From Natronorubrum daqingense (GTDB lineage: Archaea > Halobacteriota > Halobacteria > Halobacteriales > Natrialbaceae): 64,000 nucleotides of DNA. Position numbers and translations under genes: made by a program. Position 1 is the stretch's first letter, and every line of letters starts with the position of its first letter. The stretch lies in contig NZ_CP019327.1 in NCBI RefSeq assembly GCF_001971705.1, positions 1,178,001 through 1,242,000 on the forward strand. Reading direction: 5' to 3'. This document shows, in pieces, positions 16,244-25,274 of this stretch. Below the pieces are notes generated by a model, which saw only the letters and a list, made by a program, of their open reading frames with translations, was not told the origin of the DNA and did not search any database.

Positions 16244-17656
16244 ATGTCGGACAGCACGGACGGGGGCATGCAACTCGAATACGAACTCGACGACAGGCCG
16301 CCGTGGCCGAAGTCGATTCTCCTCGGCTTACAACACGTCGCGGTCATGATCGTCCCGGCGACGGCGGTCGCGTACATCGTCGCCGGCGACGTCGGCCTCG
16401 GCGGGGCGGATACGGCGTACATCGTCCAGATGGTCCTCTTGTTCTCGGGACTCGCGACGATCATCCAGGCGTACACGGTCGGTCCGATCGGCGCGAAACT
16501 GCCGCTCGTGATGGGCTCGAGTTTCACGTTCGTGGGCGCGGCGGCGACGATCGGCATCGACTACGGGATGGCAGCCGTGTTCGGCGCGATTCTCGTCAGC
16601 GGCTTCGCCGTCGAAGGCGTCATCGGTTGGCAGTTCAAACGCGTCAAACCCTTCTTCCCGCCGCTCGTCACCGGCCTCGTCGTCGTCATCATCGGCTTGT
16701 ACCTCATTCCGACGGGGATGGATTACGTCGCCGGCGGTGACGCCGCCCAGGAAGCCGGAGAGTACGGCAGTTTGCACAACCTCGGATTAGCTGCGCTCGT
16801 CTTCGCCATCTCAGTCGGCCTCAACATGTTCACGCGCGGGATCGCACGGCTGTTGAGCATTCTCGCCGGCATCTCGATTGGCTACCTCGTCGCCGTCGTC
16901 CTCGACGTACAGTTTGGCTACGACCTCATCGACTTCGGCGAGTTCAGCGAGGCCGCCGTGGTCGCCATCCCCGAACCGGCGAGATTCGGCCTCGAGTTCG
17001 AACCCGTCGCCATCCTGATGTTCGCGTTCTTGTTCCTCGTTTCGGCGATGGAAACCGTCGGCGACATGTCCGGTGTGACGGCCGCCGAGGGGCGGAATCC
17101 GACCGACCGGGAGTTCCGCGGCGCGCTGTTCAACGACGGCTTCTTGAGTTCGCTCGGCTCGCTGTTCGCCGCGTTCCCGATCACGTCGTTCTCCCAGAAC
17201 GTCGGGATCGTGACCTTCACCGGCGTAATGAGCCGACACGTCGTCGGCGTCTGCGGGGCTATCCTCGCTATTCTCGGTCTGAGTCCGCTCGTCGCCACCG
17301 TCGTCACCACCATTCCGAGCGCCGTCTTCGGCGGTGCCGTCTTGCTCATGGTCGGGATGGTCGCCGCGAGCGGCGTCAGGCTGATCGTCCTCCACACCGA
17401 ACTCAACCGACGGAATATGGTTATCGTGGCCGTCTCGATCGGTCTTGGACTCGGCGTCGCGACGACGCCCGAAGCGCTGCAGGGGTTGCCCACCTCGGCT
17501 GAAATGTTCTTCAGCGAACCCGTCATCATGGCTGCCTTCTCCGCACTGCTGCTCAACACCTTCGTCCCCGGCGAACAAAGCCCACTCTTCGACGCCCGCT
17601 CACCGGATCACTCTACCGAGTCCGAACCCGCACCTGTCGGTCCGGGCGACGACTGA
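16244..17656 (+). CDS. NCS2 family uracil/xanthine permease
   Basis: The 470-residue membrane protein has about 14 hydrophobic segments typical of NCS2 nucleobase symporters. Recognisable family stretches are GLQHVAVMIVP near the N-terminus, the SAMETVGDMSG block in helix 8, and the AFPITSFSQNVGIVTFTGVMSR block in helix 10 with its conserved Asn. It probably imports xanthine, uracil or a related base with protons or sodium. I chose the ATG at 16244; earlier in-frame starts overlap the regulatory region. It follows the phosphoribosyltransferase gene, which fits nucleobase salvage. Confidence 0.9.
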   Translation: MSDSTDGGMQLEYELDDRPPWPKSILLGLQHVAVMIVPATAVAYIVAGDVGLGGADTAYIVQMVLLFSGLATIIQAYTVGPIGAKLPLVMGSSFTFVGAAATIGIDYGMAAVFGAILVSGFAVEGVIGWQFKRVKPFFPPLVTGLVVVIIGLYLIPTGMDYVAGGDAAQEAGEYGSLHNLGLAALVFAISVGLNMFTRGIARLLSILAGISIGYLVAVVLDVQFGYDLIDFGEFSEAAVVAIPEPARFGLEFEPVAILMFAFLFLVSAMETVGDMSGVTAAEGRNPTDREFRGALFNDGFLSSLGSLFAAFPITSFSQNVGIVTFTGVMSRHVVGVCGAILAILGLSPLVATVVTTIPSAVFGGAVLLMVGMVAASGVRLIVLHTELNRRNMVIVAVSIGLGLGVATTPEALQGLPTSAEMFFSEPVIMAAFSALLLNTFVPGEQSPLFDARSPDHSTESEPAPVGPGDD

Positions 17657-17724
17657 CACGGTCGTTCCCGCCGCCTGCGTGTTCGGGGCTCACGACTATG
17701 GACTTTTCCAGCGGTGAGATACCT

Positions 17725-18249
17725 ATGCGAACCAGTGTCGACCAGATATCAGACCTCGAGGAACTGTTTCATCACAAACTCGCCCAGCAGTACACCATCG
17801 AGCAAGAACTCGTCGGAATTCTCGACGAGATGGCGACGAACGCGACCAACGACCGCCTGAGAAAGGGGCTCGCCGATCACCGAGACGAAACTCGAACGCA
17901 GGTGTCGCGTCTCGAGGACGTGTTCGCCGCGCTCGACCGGCCGGCCGAACAGCGCGAGGCACCGATCCTCGAGGGTCTCGAGCAGGATCGACGCATGCTC
18001 GAGGACGCCATCGAAGACGACGATCTGCGCAACACGAGCTATCTGAACGCGGCGATGATGACGGAACGAATCGAGATGAGCGCCTACGAGGGGCTCTCGA
18101 CGATGGCGACACAGATTGGCTACGACGACGAGATTCGAAAGCCACTCGAATCGAACTTCGACGAGGAGCAATCCGCGTACCGCGAACTGTCGGCAATGGA
18201 ATCCGCGTCGGAGCTGAAGTCGATGTGGGATCGGCTGACACCCTCCTAA
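17725..18249 (+). CDS. DUF892 (YciF-like) ferritin-like four-helix protein
   Basis: The 174-residue product is almost wholly helical. It has the repeated ELFHHKLAQQYTIEQEL and MMTERIEMSAYEGL patterns of the DUF892 family, a ferritin/rubrerythrin-like bundle seen in stress-induced bacterial YciF. Pairs of Glu and His that could bind two metals are visible in both halves. The haloarchaeal members are linked with stress but no reaction is proven. The ATG at 17725 agrees with family start; a GTG/ATG further upstream would add a short non-conserved lead. It stands alone between the permease and a Bat-type regulator. Confidence 0.72.
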   Translation: MRTSVDQISDLEELFHHKLAQQYTIEQELVGILDEMATNATNDRLRKGLADHRDETRTQVSRLEDVFAALDRPAEQREAPILEGLEQDRRMLEDAIEDDDLRNTSYLNAAMMTERIEMSAYEGLSTMATQIGYDDEIRKPLESNFDEEQSAYRELSAMESASELKSMWDRLTPS

Positions 18250-18366
18250 CGACGCACGAGGACCGGAGCAAACGCAGGTTGTGGTCTCTCGACCGAGGGT
18301 GTGTTCCTCGTGTGGGGCGTCATGAGACTGCCGTGGGCTTATTCCGGTCGATTACTTGATCGTAGT

Positions 18367-19029
18367 ATGGCAGTTATTGCAGAATTTTCAGTCCACTCGG
18401 ACGACTTTGCGCTTCACCACGCGCTGACCGCGGCTCCCGAGATGATCGTCGAAATCGAGCGAGTCGTCGCGACGATGAAAGATCGGATCATGCCGTACTT
18501 CTGGGTCACTGGTGAGACGTTGTCGGAATTCGAGCGGGCGCTCGACGAAGATAATTCGGTGAAGAACATTACCGAGGTCGACGTCGTCGAGGATGCGAAA
18601 CTCTATCGAGCGGAGTGGACTGAAAACATCGAGACAGTCATTTTTGCGTACGTCGAGATTGGAGCGACGATTTTGCAGGCGTCCGGACGAAACGACCGCT
18701 GGGAGCTTCAAATGCGTTTCGACGACCAAGAGAAGGTCGCCGATTTCCGCGAGTACTGTGACGAAAACGACGTTTCGTTCGAACTCCTGCAACTCCAAGA
18801 GCAAGAACAGCCCATGGCGAGTACACAGTACGACCTAACGCCAAAGCAACGAGAAACGCTGATCAGCGCCCTCGAGGAGGGATACTACGAGGTTCCACAG
18901 CAAGTGACGATGAGCGAGTTAGCAGCCGAAATGGGAATCTCACAACAGGCCCTATCGAAGCGATTTCACAATGCCCACAAGAATCTTATCACGAACGTGT
19001 TGACCGTTAGCGAACCCGACGAGCCGTGA
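18367..19029 (+). CDS. Bat-type HTH_10 transcriptional regulator
   Basis: The 220-residue protein has the usual haloarchaeal two-part form. The N-terminal 150 residues are an alpha-beta ligand domain that starts with AVIAEFSVHSDDFALHHAL. The C-terminal HTH_10 domain (about 160-212) has LTPKQRETLISALEEGYYEVPQ followed by SELAAEMGISQQALSKRFHNAHKNL. Such proteins regulate nearby or unlinked genes in response to unknown signals. No obvious target is adjacent: a ferritin-like gene lies upstream and a small zinc-finger gene downstream. Confidence 0.85.
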   Translation: MAVIAEFSVHSDDFALHHALTAAPEMIVEIERVVATMKDRIMPYFWVTGETLSEFERALDEDNSVKNITEVDVVEDAKLYRAEWTENIETVIFAYVEIGATILQASGRNDRWELQMRFDDQEKVADFREYCDENDVSFELLQLQEQEQPMASTQYDLTPKQRETLISALEEGYYEVPQQVTMSELAAEMGISQQALSKRFHNAHKNLITNVLTVSEPDEP

Positions 19030-19256
19030 TTTTCCGCGGGCAGTCTCCCGGTATATGAACCGTTGGTCAATACAACCGTTCGTTCCATTGGGGCGTACCC
19101 GCTACTGTGTATGTGATAAGTGAGTTCCGACAGAAACACGACGATTCGCCACCACTCGCGCTCCCTGTCACGAGGACGACTCGATCATCGAAGACAATCA
19201 TCGAAGAGGAACGAAGCAAACCGAGACTGCATTGCAGAACGTAACTTAGATACAAC

Positions 19257-19424
19257 ATGTCAGGAGACGACAACCGATCGAAGATTGCCGCAAAGTGTCG
19301 CGCGTGTGAAGCAGTTTACTCGGCGTGGCTATTGAGCGACGACTCGATTCACATCATCGGACGAAAAGACGGCTGTCGGTGCGGATCGAACGCGTTCGAA
19401 GCGCTCTCGAAACCGACACTCTAA
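19257..19424 (+). CDS. 55-residue zinc-finger microprotein
   Basis: Translation from the ATG at 19257 gives 55 residues: a lysine- and arginine-bearing N-terminus, CRAC at 14-17, a middle hydrophobic strand (WLLSDDSIHIIG), and CRC at 40-42, ending at TAA 19424. Four cysteines as C-x2-C and C-x-C resemble the many small zinc-ribbon proteins of haloarchaea. It is easily missed because it is under 60 residues. Base composition by codon position is as expected for a real gene. Function is unknown; nucleic-acid or protein binding is the usual guess. Confidence 0.68.
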   Translation: MSGDDNRSKIAAKCRACEAVYSAWLLSDDSIHIIGRKDGCRCGSNAFEALSKPTL

Positions 19425-19514
19425 CTCGGTTGTGTTCCCCAGCTACTCACCGTGGTAGTCGACGTTCCATCGAGAACCGTCGGGTACAAGGCCGTACGCG
19501 TTGAGTCAGATCGC

Positions 19515-19796
19515 ATGCAACTCGAGTGTATCTTTTTCGGTCCGTTTCGAGAAGCGATCGACGAGAAGACCGTTCACTACGAGACGGAAGCACAGACTGC
19601 CGGCGACTTGCTTCGCGAACTCGAGTCGACGTATCCCGAACTCGAGGGACGACTCGTTGCTGACGACGAAAGTGGGCTCGCCGGTGAGACCGTGGTCACG
19701 AAAAATAAGCGAAACGTGACTCACATCGACGGCCTCGAGACGGAACTCGAGGAGACCGACGTGATTCGACTCGTTCCGTCGGTGTACGGCGGGTGA
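19515..19796 (+). CDS. Ubiquitin-like MoaD/SAMP family protein
   Basis: The 93-residue protein has the beta-grasp pattern of MoaD and ends in the di-glycine VYGG. In molybdopterin synthesis the C-terminal glycine is thiocarboxylated to donate sulfur. In haloarchaea related SAMPs are also attached to lysines of other proteins. The start is the ATG at 19515, which gives the short MoaD length. Its 3' end is 33 bases from the 3' end of an aldehyde:ferredoxin oxidoreductase gene on the other strand, an enzyme that needs tungstopterin. Which role it serves cannot be decided by sequence alone. Confidence 0.85.
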   Translation: MQLECIFFGPFREAIDEKTVHYETEAQTAGDLLRELESTYPELEGRLVADDESGLAGETVVTKNKRNVTHIDGLETELEETDVIRLVPSVYGG

Positions 19797-19829
19797 ACCG
19801 TTCGGTTTGGCTCGAGAGAGACTGAACAA

Positions 19830-21506
19830 TTAGTCGTCGGACGGGAGGGCGTCGGTCGCCGACTCCATTCTCGCGTCGGGAACGGTGCCGTCGTCCGACC
19901 ACGCTCGCGCCTCGTAGTACTCGTCGATCGCCGCCTCGAGATCCGGCAGGTCGTAGGGGACCCCGTCGTCGTCGTTGTCGAATCCGCGCTGGTTGTTGAA
20001 GTGTCGTTCGCGCTCGATCGTCCGGGAACCCACGGACATGAGGTCCTCGTAGTCGGCGTCGAAGAGTTCCTCGAGTCGTTCTTCGGTCACGTAGTCGTCG
20101 CCGAAGGCACAGACGATTCCCGTATCGCGGAAGGCGTTGTGGTTCTCGCGGTCGACGAGCGTCTCCGCTTTGCCGAGCGTTCCTTCGGGATCAAGTTTGC
20201 CGGCGTACTCGGGACTGAGCATGCTCGCGTACATGTGGTCTGCGCCCCGATTCGCGACGGCATAGGAGAGTCCCTGCCCGTGGAGGACGCGACCGTCGTG
20301 GGCGGCGAACTCCATGCCTTTGACCGTGTAGTTCTCGACGCCCAGTTCTTCGTGAGCGCGGGCGACACCCTCCGCGAGCGTGTCGCCGATCCCGTCTCTG
20401 TGGGCGATTTTCTCGGTGATTTCCTGGGCGAGGTCGGCGTTACCGAACTCGTCAACGCTGTCGAGGTAAGCCGCGACCGTCACGCCCGCGGAGATGGTGT
20501 CCATGCCGAGGGTGTCACAGAGTTCGTTGCCCTTCATGACCTCGACGATGTCGCCGACGCCCTGCTGGGAGCCGAAGGCGTAGACGGTCTCGAACTCCGG
20601 CCCTTCGGTCTCGACGCCGCGTTCTTCGTCTCGAGTCGGGAGTTTACAGGCGTACGCGCAGGCCGAACAGGCTCCTTTCTTGTACTTCTTCTCCTCGACG
20701 GCGCTGCCGCCGATGTCCGCTGCATCCTCGAACTCGTACTCCCGGAAGTATCTCGTGGGCAGCGAGAAGTTCTCGTTGATGAACTCCGTGTTCCCGGTCG
20801 TCCCCTGTCTGCGCATCAGGTCGTCGGATTGGGCGGCCTCGCGATGGACGTCCATCTCCGGCGGGTTCGGAATTTCGAGTGGGTTCTCGACGTCGCCGTC
20901 GAAGGTGACGCACTTGACGTTCTTCGAACCGAGGACGGCACCCAAGCCGCCGCGGCCGAACGCCCGCGAGTCGAAGGTCATCACCGACGCGAAGCGGACG
21001 AGGTTCTCGCCCGCTGGACCGATGGCGATGCAGTGCTCGGGACCCAGGTCGCGTCCTTGCTCGACGTGCTCCGACGTTTCGGGGACGGTCGCTCCCTCGA
21101 GTTCGGGCACTTCTTCGAACTCGACGCCCTCGTCCGTGACGTGAATCGCGAGTAACTCGTCGCTCTCGCCGACGACCTCGAGGACGCTGTAGCCAGTTGC
21201 GACGAAGTTTCTCGAGAGGTAGCCGCCGGCGTTCGTCGAGACCAGTCCATCGGTCAGCGGCGAGAGGCCGGTCATGTTCATCCGCCCGGTAAAGGACATC
21301 TGTGACTGCTGGAGCGGCCCCGTCGAGAGGTACGCCCGATTCTCGGGTCCGAAGGGATCCGCGTCGAACGGAATTCGGTCGTGTGCGAGCGCCGTCGCCG
21401 TGGCTCTCCCGCCGACAGTGTCCGCGAGGAGGTCGTCAATCGCCGTCTCAGTTGCGCGTCGCTCACCGACGTCGACGGTGAGCAGTGGCCCTGTCGCGTG
21501 AAGCAT
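19830..21506 (-). CDS. Tungsten-dependent aldehyde:ferredoxin oxidoreductase (AOR family)
   Basis: The 558-residue protein matches the AOR family, which oxidises aldehydes to acids and reduces ferredoxin with a bis-tungstopterin and a [4Fe-4S] cluster. Cluster ligands are Cys280, Cys283 and Cys287 in ACSACAYAC and Cys466 in GIVCAFG, the same spacing as in the Pyrococcus enzyme. Pterin-binding features such as GRGGLGAVLGSKNVK and the N-terminal GPL-x6-TGR block are present. I chose the ATG at 21506 over a GTG at 21512. It faces a MoaD/SAMP gene, which could supply pterin sulfur. Electrons would go to the same ferredoxin pool as KorAB. Confidence 0.9.
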   Translation of the reverse strand: MLHATGPLLTVDVGERRATETAIDDLLADTVGGRATATALAHDRIPFDADPFGPENRAYLSTGPLQQSQMSFTGRMNMTGLSPLTDGLVSTNAGGYLSRNFVATGYSVLEVVGESDELLAIHVTDEGVEFEEVPELEGATVPETSEHVEQGRDLGPEHCIAIGPAGENLVRFASVMTFDSRAFGRGGLGAVLGSKNVKCVTFDGDVENPLEIPNPPEMDVHREAAQSDDLMRRQGTTGNTEFINENFSLPTRYFREYEFEDAADIGGSAVEEKKYKKGACSACAYACKLPTRDEERGVETEGPEFETVYAFGSQQGVGDIVEVMKGNELCDTLGMDTISAGVTVAAYLDSVDEFGNADLAQEITEKIAHRDGIGDTLAEGVARAHEELGVENYTVKGMEFAAHDGRVLHGQGLSYAVANRGADHMYASMLSPEYAGKLDPEGTLGKAETLVDRENHNAFRDTGIVCAFGDDYVTEERLEELFDADYEDLMSVGSRTIERERHFNNQRGFDNDDDGVPYDLPDLEAAIDEYYEARAWSDDGTVPDARMESATDALPSDD

Positions 21507-21705
21507 GTTCACACGGTTAGTGGGACAACACCTTAGTATTGTAGTGTAACTCTCCCGTGGTCCTGAGACGGTCGATCGACTGACGCGTCGCGTTTTACCG
21601 CGGTCATTGGCCGAACACGCACGAATCGGTATGACTGATAGCGAACATGACTAAAATTCTATAGGTCGAGGGCCAACACCCGACTATCGTTGGGGTCTCC
21701 CTCGC

Positions 21706-22512
21706 TCACGCATCGTCTCGTCCGCCCGTCGCCAGCCGGTGTGCGGTCGTCTTGACACGCTCGTATCGTTCGTGTGCCCACTCCCAGAGCGCCGATCCCG
21801 CCCGATCTTGCAACACCGAGTGAGTTCTCATGTGATCGTCAAAGGCCCCGAGTAACACCGTCTCGTCGACGAATCCGACCGCGTACTCCGGGACGGCACT
21901 CGACTCGTAGAGTTGAACCGACGGAGACGCCTCCAATCGTTCGAGCGTCTCGGTGTGGGTGCTCGCCAATCGCTCGTAGGCAGTTGGCGGGGCGAGAATC
22001 TCGATACGAACGTCCTTCTCGAGACCCTGCCGAAGTCCGTCTACGTACGTCGGATTGATGACGGGCAAAAATCCGCGAACGGTTTCGCCCGCTACGACCG
22101 CGGATTTGACAGTCGAAACCGGATCGAACGGGGCGTCGACGGCCGCGGATACGACTTCAGCTGTCAGTATGGTCTCGGTCGTGAGCGAAACCGAATCCGG
22201 GAAATATTCGAGGAACGGCTCGAGTGAATGGGCTCGTTCGACCGTCGAAACCGCTTTCGAAAACGTGCCGTGAATGACTTCGCCCGTGGCTGTCAGCGAG
22301 TACTCGTTCGCCGCGGGCGACCGTGACAGTATCCCGCGCTCAACGAGTGCCGAAAGGTTTCGATGAAGCGTCGACCGGGGCGCCTCGAGACGAGATTTGA
22401 GCGCTTGGATCTCCTGAGGGCCATCGGCCAGCACCGAACAGATCCGCAATCGAACGGGACTCGAAGCGAGGAATTCGACGGTCTCGAGGGCTTCTTGTGT
22501 CGATGTATCCAT
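21706..22512 (-). CDS. FilR1-like winged-helix transcriptional regulator (DUF1724)
   Basis: The protein has 268 residues from the ATG at 22512. The N-terminal winged helix (about 5-85) includes LASSPVRLRICSVLADGP and a recognition-helix region RSTLHRNLSALVERGIL. The remaining 180 residues match the middle domain seen in FilR1-type archaeal regulators (ending near GAFDDHMRTHSVLQDRAG...LWEWAHERYERVK). The gene lies between the AOR gene and a HAD phosphatase gene; it reads toward AOR, 193 bases away. Control of AOR is possible but unproven. Confidence 0.8.
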   Translation of the reverse strand: MDTSTQEALETVEFLASSPVRLRICSVLADGPQEIQALKSRLEAPRSTLHRNLSALVERGILSRSPAANEYSLTATGEVIHGTFSKAVSTVERAHSLEPFLEYFPDSVSLTTETILTAEVVSAAVDAPFDPVSTVKSAVVAGETVRGFLPVINPTYVDGLRQGLEKDVRIEILAPPTAYERLASTHTETLERLEASPSVQLYESSAVPEYAVGFVDETVLLGAFDDHMRTHSVLQDRAGSALWEWAHERYERVKTTAHRLATGGRDDA

Positions 22513-22632
22513 GCATTGGATGACAGCAGGTTGAACTTTGGATTTTCGGTTCGTACAGCAGGAGTGTCTCATACCGTGAGACTCCCTCAGGGGGGAGTCT
22601 TTTTACCTCCGTCAGTATACACGTTGGTACAG

Positions 22633-23298
22633 ATGAATTACGACGCGGTTCTGTTCGATTTCGATGGGGTCGTCGTCGAGACCCCCTCCTCACAACGCAT
22701 GTACGCTGCGCTCGGACGAACCTACGAAAAACTCGGTCGGTCGGGGCCGGCCGCCGAGACGTTCCAGGAACTCATGCAGGGCGATTTCGAGGCGATCGCG
22801 AACCGGTGTCGGACCCTCGAGATCGACACCGACGTCTTCTGCACGCAGGCTGCTCGCGAGTTGATCCAGACGCAGTTAGCCGACGTCGAACGCGGCGTGC
22901 GCTCCGTCTTCGACGACGTCCGCGTCGTTCGCTCGCTCCCGATCCCCCTCGGCGTCGTCAGCGACAATCATCCGACCGTCGTGACGAAACTACTCGACCG
23001 ATTCGGCCTCCGATCGGTCTTCGAAACCGTCTACGGCTGTCCGCTGACGCCGGATGGACTCGCTCGACGAAAACCCAACCCGACGAACATCGAGACCGCG
23101 ATGGAGACGCTCGAGGCCGACTCGGCGGTGTACGTCGGCGACCGCGGAGTCGACGTGGAGGCGGCCGCTAACGCGGGCATCGACTCGGTGTTGCTCTCTC
23201 GAGAGAGCGACTGTCCCCACCCGGAGGACACCTTCACTGTCGACCCGACCTATCACTGCTCGTCGCTCACCGAATTGCCGGCGCTACTCGAGTCCTAA
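22633..23298 (+). CDS. HAD superfamily hydrolase (phosphatase-like)
   Basis: This 221-residue protein has the catalytic DxD near the N-terminus (FDFDGVV, Asp9 and Asp11), a helical cap, the motif II Ser in VVSDNH, the Lys of motif III in RRKPNP, and motif IV in VYVGDRGVD. All four HAD motifs are thus intact. It should hydrolyse a small phosphate ester, as phosphoglycolate-phosphatase-like HADs do; the true substrate is unknown. The ATG at 22633 is used. It is divergent from the FilR1-like regulator, with 120 bases between their starts. Confidence 0.82.
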   Translation: MNYDAVLFDFDGVVVETPSSQRMYAALGRTYEKLGRSGPAAETFQELMQGDFEAIANRCRTLEIDTDVFCTQAARELIQTQLADVERGVRSVFDDVRVVRSLPIPLGVVSDNHPTVVTKLLDRFGLRSVFETVYGCPLTPDGLARRKPNPTNIETAMETLEADSAVYVGDRGVDVEAAANAGIDSVLLSRESDCPHPEDTFTVDPTYHCSSLTELPALLES

Positions 23299-23439
23299 CC
23301 ACGTTCTCGAAGCGAGTGCTCGACAGACTGCTGTGTCAAACGTGTACGATTTCGTCCTCTCACCACCTCCGATTCTCGCGCGATATCAGCTCCCACCTAA
23401 CCGAAAGAAATACTGGTTGTTGATTTGAACCATCGACTG

Positions 23440-24360
23440 ATGTGGTTTGATCCCGCTGTGGTCGAAGCTGTCCGTGACGGTATTCCTCACTGGTTGGGGG
23501 TCGTCATGGTCGTCCTCTCGTATTTCGGTAGCATCTACCTGATCGCCCCCTCGATCATCGGTGCCTACTGGGCCAATCGCGACCTCGTCGCGCCGTGGCT
23601 CGGCGGCGTGATCGGCTGTTACGGCCTGATGTCGATCACCAAATCGTACTACGGTTCGAGTCGGCCGATTATCGGACCGCCAGTTAATGCGGACGCGCTT
23701 CCCGGCTGGTTCTACCCGCTGTACGAACACGCCGCACACATCTCGACGACGAGTTTTCCCAGCGGACACGCGCTGGCAGTCACGATCGTCGTCGGCATGC
23801 TCGTCGTCGAACTCCCGGTGAGCACGATCTGGAAACGCGCCGTCGCCGGTCTCCTCGCAATCGGTTGGGTCGGATTCACTCGAGTCGGACTGGCGGTTCA
23901 TTATCCGGGCGACGTCGTCGGTGGCATCGCCTACGCGCTCGCCTTCCTCGTCGTGTTTTATGCGGCCCGACGACTCGTGAGCCAGCGGCTGTCGATCGAC
24001 GAGACGACGGTCGCCCTCGCGGTCGGTTTCGTCGTCGCCCTGATCGCCGTCGTCTACGTGGGGAGTCGAAACTCACACATCGCCTTCGGCGGCGGGTTCG
24101 GGGCGCTCCTCGCCTGGCAGTTTGCACCCCAGATCGCGACGCGAATGCGCGGGACCATCTGGGAGACGGTGGCCCCCGTCGTCGGCCTCGCCATCGTCCT
24201 GTGTACGTGGTACGTCGCCGAGATGGAACTGGGAAACGAGGCACTCCTCGCCGCACTCTCCGCACTGTTCATGGCCGCCATCGTTCTCGTCCCGTGGATC
24301 ACACCAACACAGAAGCTGTGGTCGACGGCGAAGCGTCGCGGCCGAGCACTCGCCGAGTAA
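23440..24360 (+). CDS. PAP2 family membrane phosphatase
   Basis: The 306-residue protein has about eight membrane helices. Three acid-phosphatase motifs can be seen: KSYYGSSRP, SFPSGHALAV and GLAVHYPGDVVGG, with the catalytic His in the second and third. Such enzymes remove phosphate from lipid phosphates, or prenyl diphosphates, on the outer face of the membrane. The ATG at 23440 is preferred over a TTG at 23425. A lipid or polyprenyl carrier substrate is likely in a haloarchaeon, but not shown. Confidence 0.85.
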   Translation: MWFDPAVVEAVRDGIPHWLGVVMVVLSYFGSIYLIAPSIIGAYWANRDLVAPWLGGVIGCYGLMSITKSYYGSSRPIIGPPVNADALPGWFYPLYEHAAHISTTSFPSGHALAVTIVVGMLVVELPVSTIWKRAVAGLLAIGWVGFTRVGLAVHYPGDVVGGIAYALAFLVVFYAARRLVSQRLSIDETTVALAVGFVVALIAVVYVGSRNSHIAFGGGFGALLAWQFAPQIATRMRGTIWETVAPVVGLAIVLCTWYVAEMELGNEALLAALSALFMAAIVLVPWITPTQKLWSTAKRRGRALAE

Positions 24361-24507
24361 CCTCCGAACCTGATTGGGACTTTCCTTTTGAGTTCCGCCA
24401 CTCGAGTGACTTCGTCTCGAGTTCGAAGCCCGACCGACGAACTTGGGAGTCCGATTCCGTCCGTTCCGCCGCAAACGCTTTTGGAGTCAGCACCCCTCTT
24501 TCCAATC

Positions 24508-25092
24508 ATGTACGTTCGGGACGCGAAAAACAGAGAGGAGGCCTGGCTACTCGAGCACATCGAGACGATGGGGCTCGACGATACGGCGTTTCGCTCACGC
24601 GATTACGTCGTCGCCGTCGACGAGACCTCCGGTGAAACGGCCGGATTCGGTCGCATTCGCGTTCACAAGCCCGAGGGCGACGAGAACAGCTGTGAGCTGA
24701 CCAGCATCGGCGTCCCAGCTGGCTGGCGCGGACAGGGAATCGGTGCACACGTCGTCGAACGACTGGTCGAGTACGCCGGAGATCAGGGATTCGATACCGT
24801 CTACTCGCTCACGAGTGAGGGCGGCTACCTCGCGCAGTTTGGCTTCCGGCGGATCGAGGAAGACGCGCTGCCGGGTCCGCTCCAGGATCGACTCGAGGCC
24901 AAACGCGAGACGATCGATCCCGGCGCTTCGTCCTACGCGATCGACGTGGATCGCTTCCGGATGCCAGATCGACTTCGCGAGGCGTTCAAACGCGCGCCGG
25001 CGGAACGCGAGACGATCGCGAACGAGGAGTCGGCCGAGGATTTCGGGATCGATCCCGATTCGGCGACCTACAAGTACGACACCGGTGACTAA
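24508..25092 (+). CDS. GNAT family N-acetyltransferase
   Basis: The 194-residue product holds a GNAT acetyl-CoA site: IGVPAGWRGQGIGAHVVERL contains the (R/Q)-x-x-G-x-(G/A) pyrophosphate loop as RGQGIG. A later segment (VYSLTSEGGYLAQFGFRRIEED) fits the usual strand-turn that closes the fold. The 60-residue C-terminal extension (MPDRLREAFKRAP and following) is not part of the core and is found in N-acetylglutamate-synthase-like proteins. Substrate is unknown. It stands upstream of the methylmalonyl-CoA mutase gene without clear linkage. Confidence 0.75.
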   Translation: MYVRDAKNREEAWLLEHIETMGLDDTAFRSRDYVVAVDETSGETAGFGRIRVHKPEGDENSCELTSIGVPAGWRGQGIGAHVVERLVEYAGDQGFDTVYSLTSEGGYLAQFGFRRIEEDALPGPLQDRLEAKRETIDPGASSYAIDVDRFRMPDRLREAFKRAPAERETIANEESAEDFGIDPDSATYKYDTGD

Positions 25093-25274
25093 GGCAGGGC
25101 GAGCCGGTTGCGTCGATTCGGTTTCGGTGGCGCTGAATCGGTTGGATCTCACGCGATCGGTGACTGTGGTGATTCTGTCGTGCCAGCACTCACCCGTCGC
25201 GATCGGTGGAACTCGAGACGAGAGTGGCCGCGTTCATGAAGCTTCAAGCCCCACCCCGTCCTCGAGTAACGATA

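Noticed and set aside
20001-21155. A 384-residue plus-strand frame opposite the aldehyde oxidoreductase gene
   Set aside because: Antisense shadow; no domain, while AOR has all cluster ligands.
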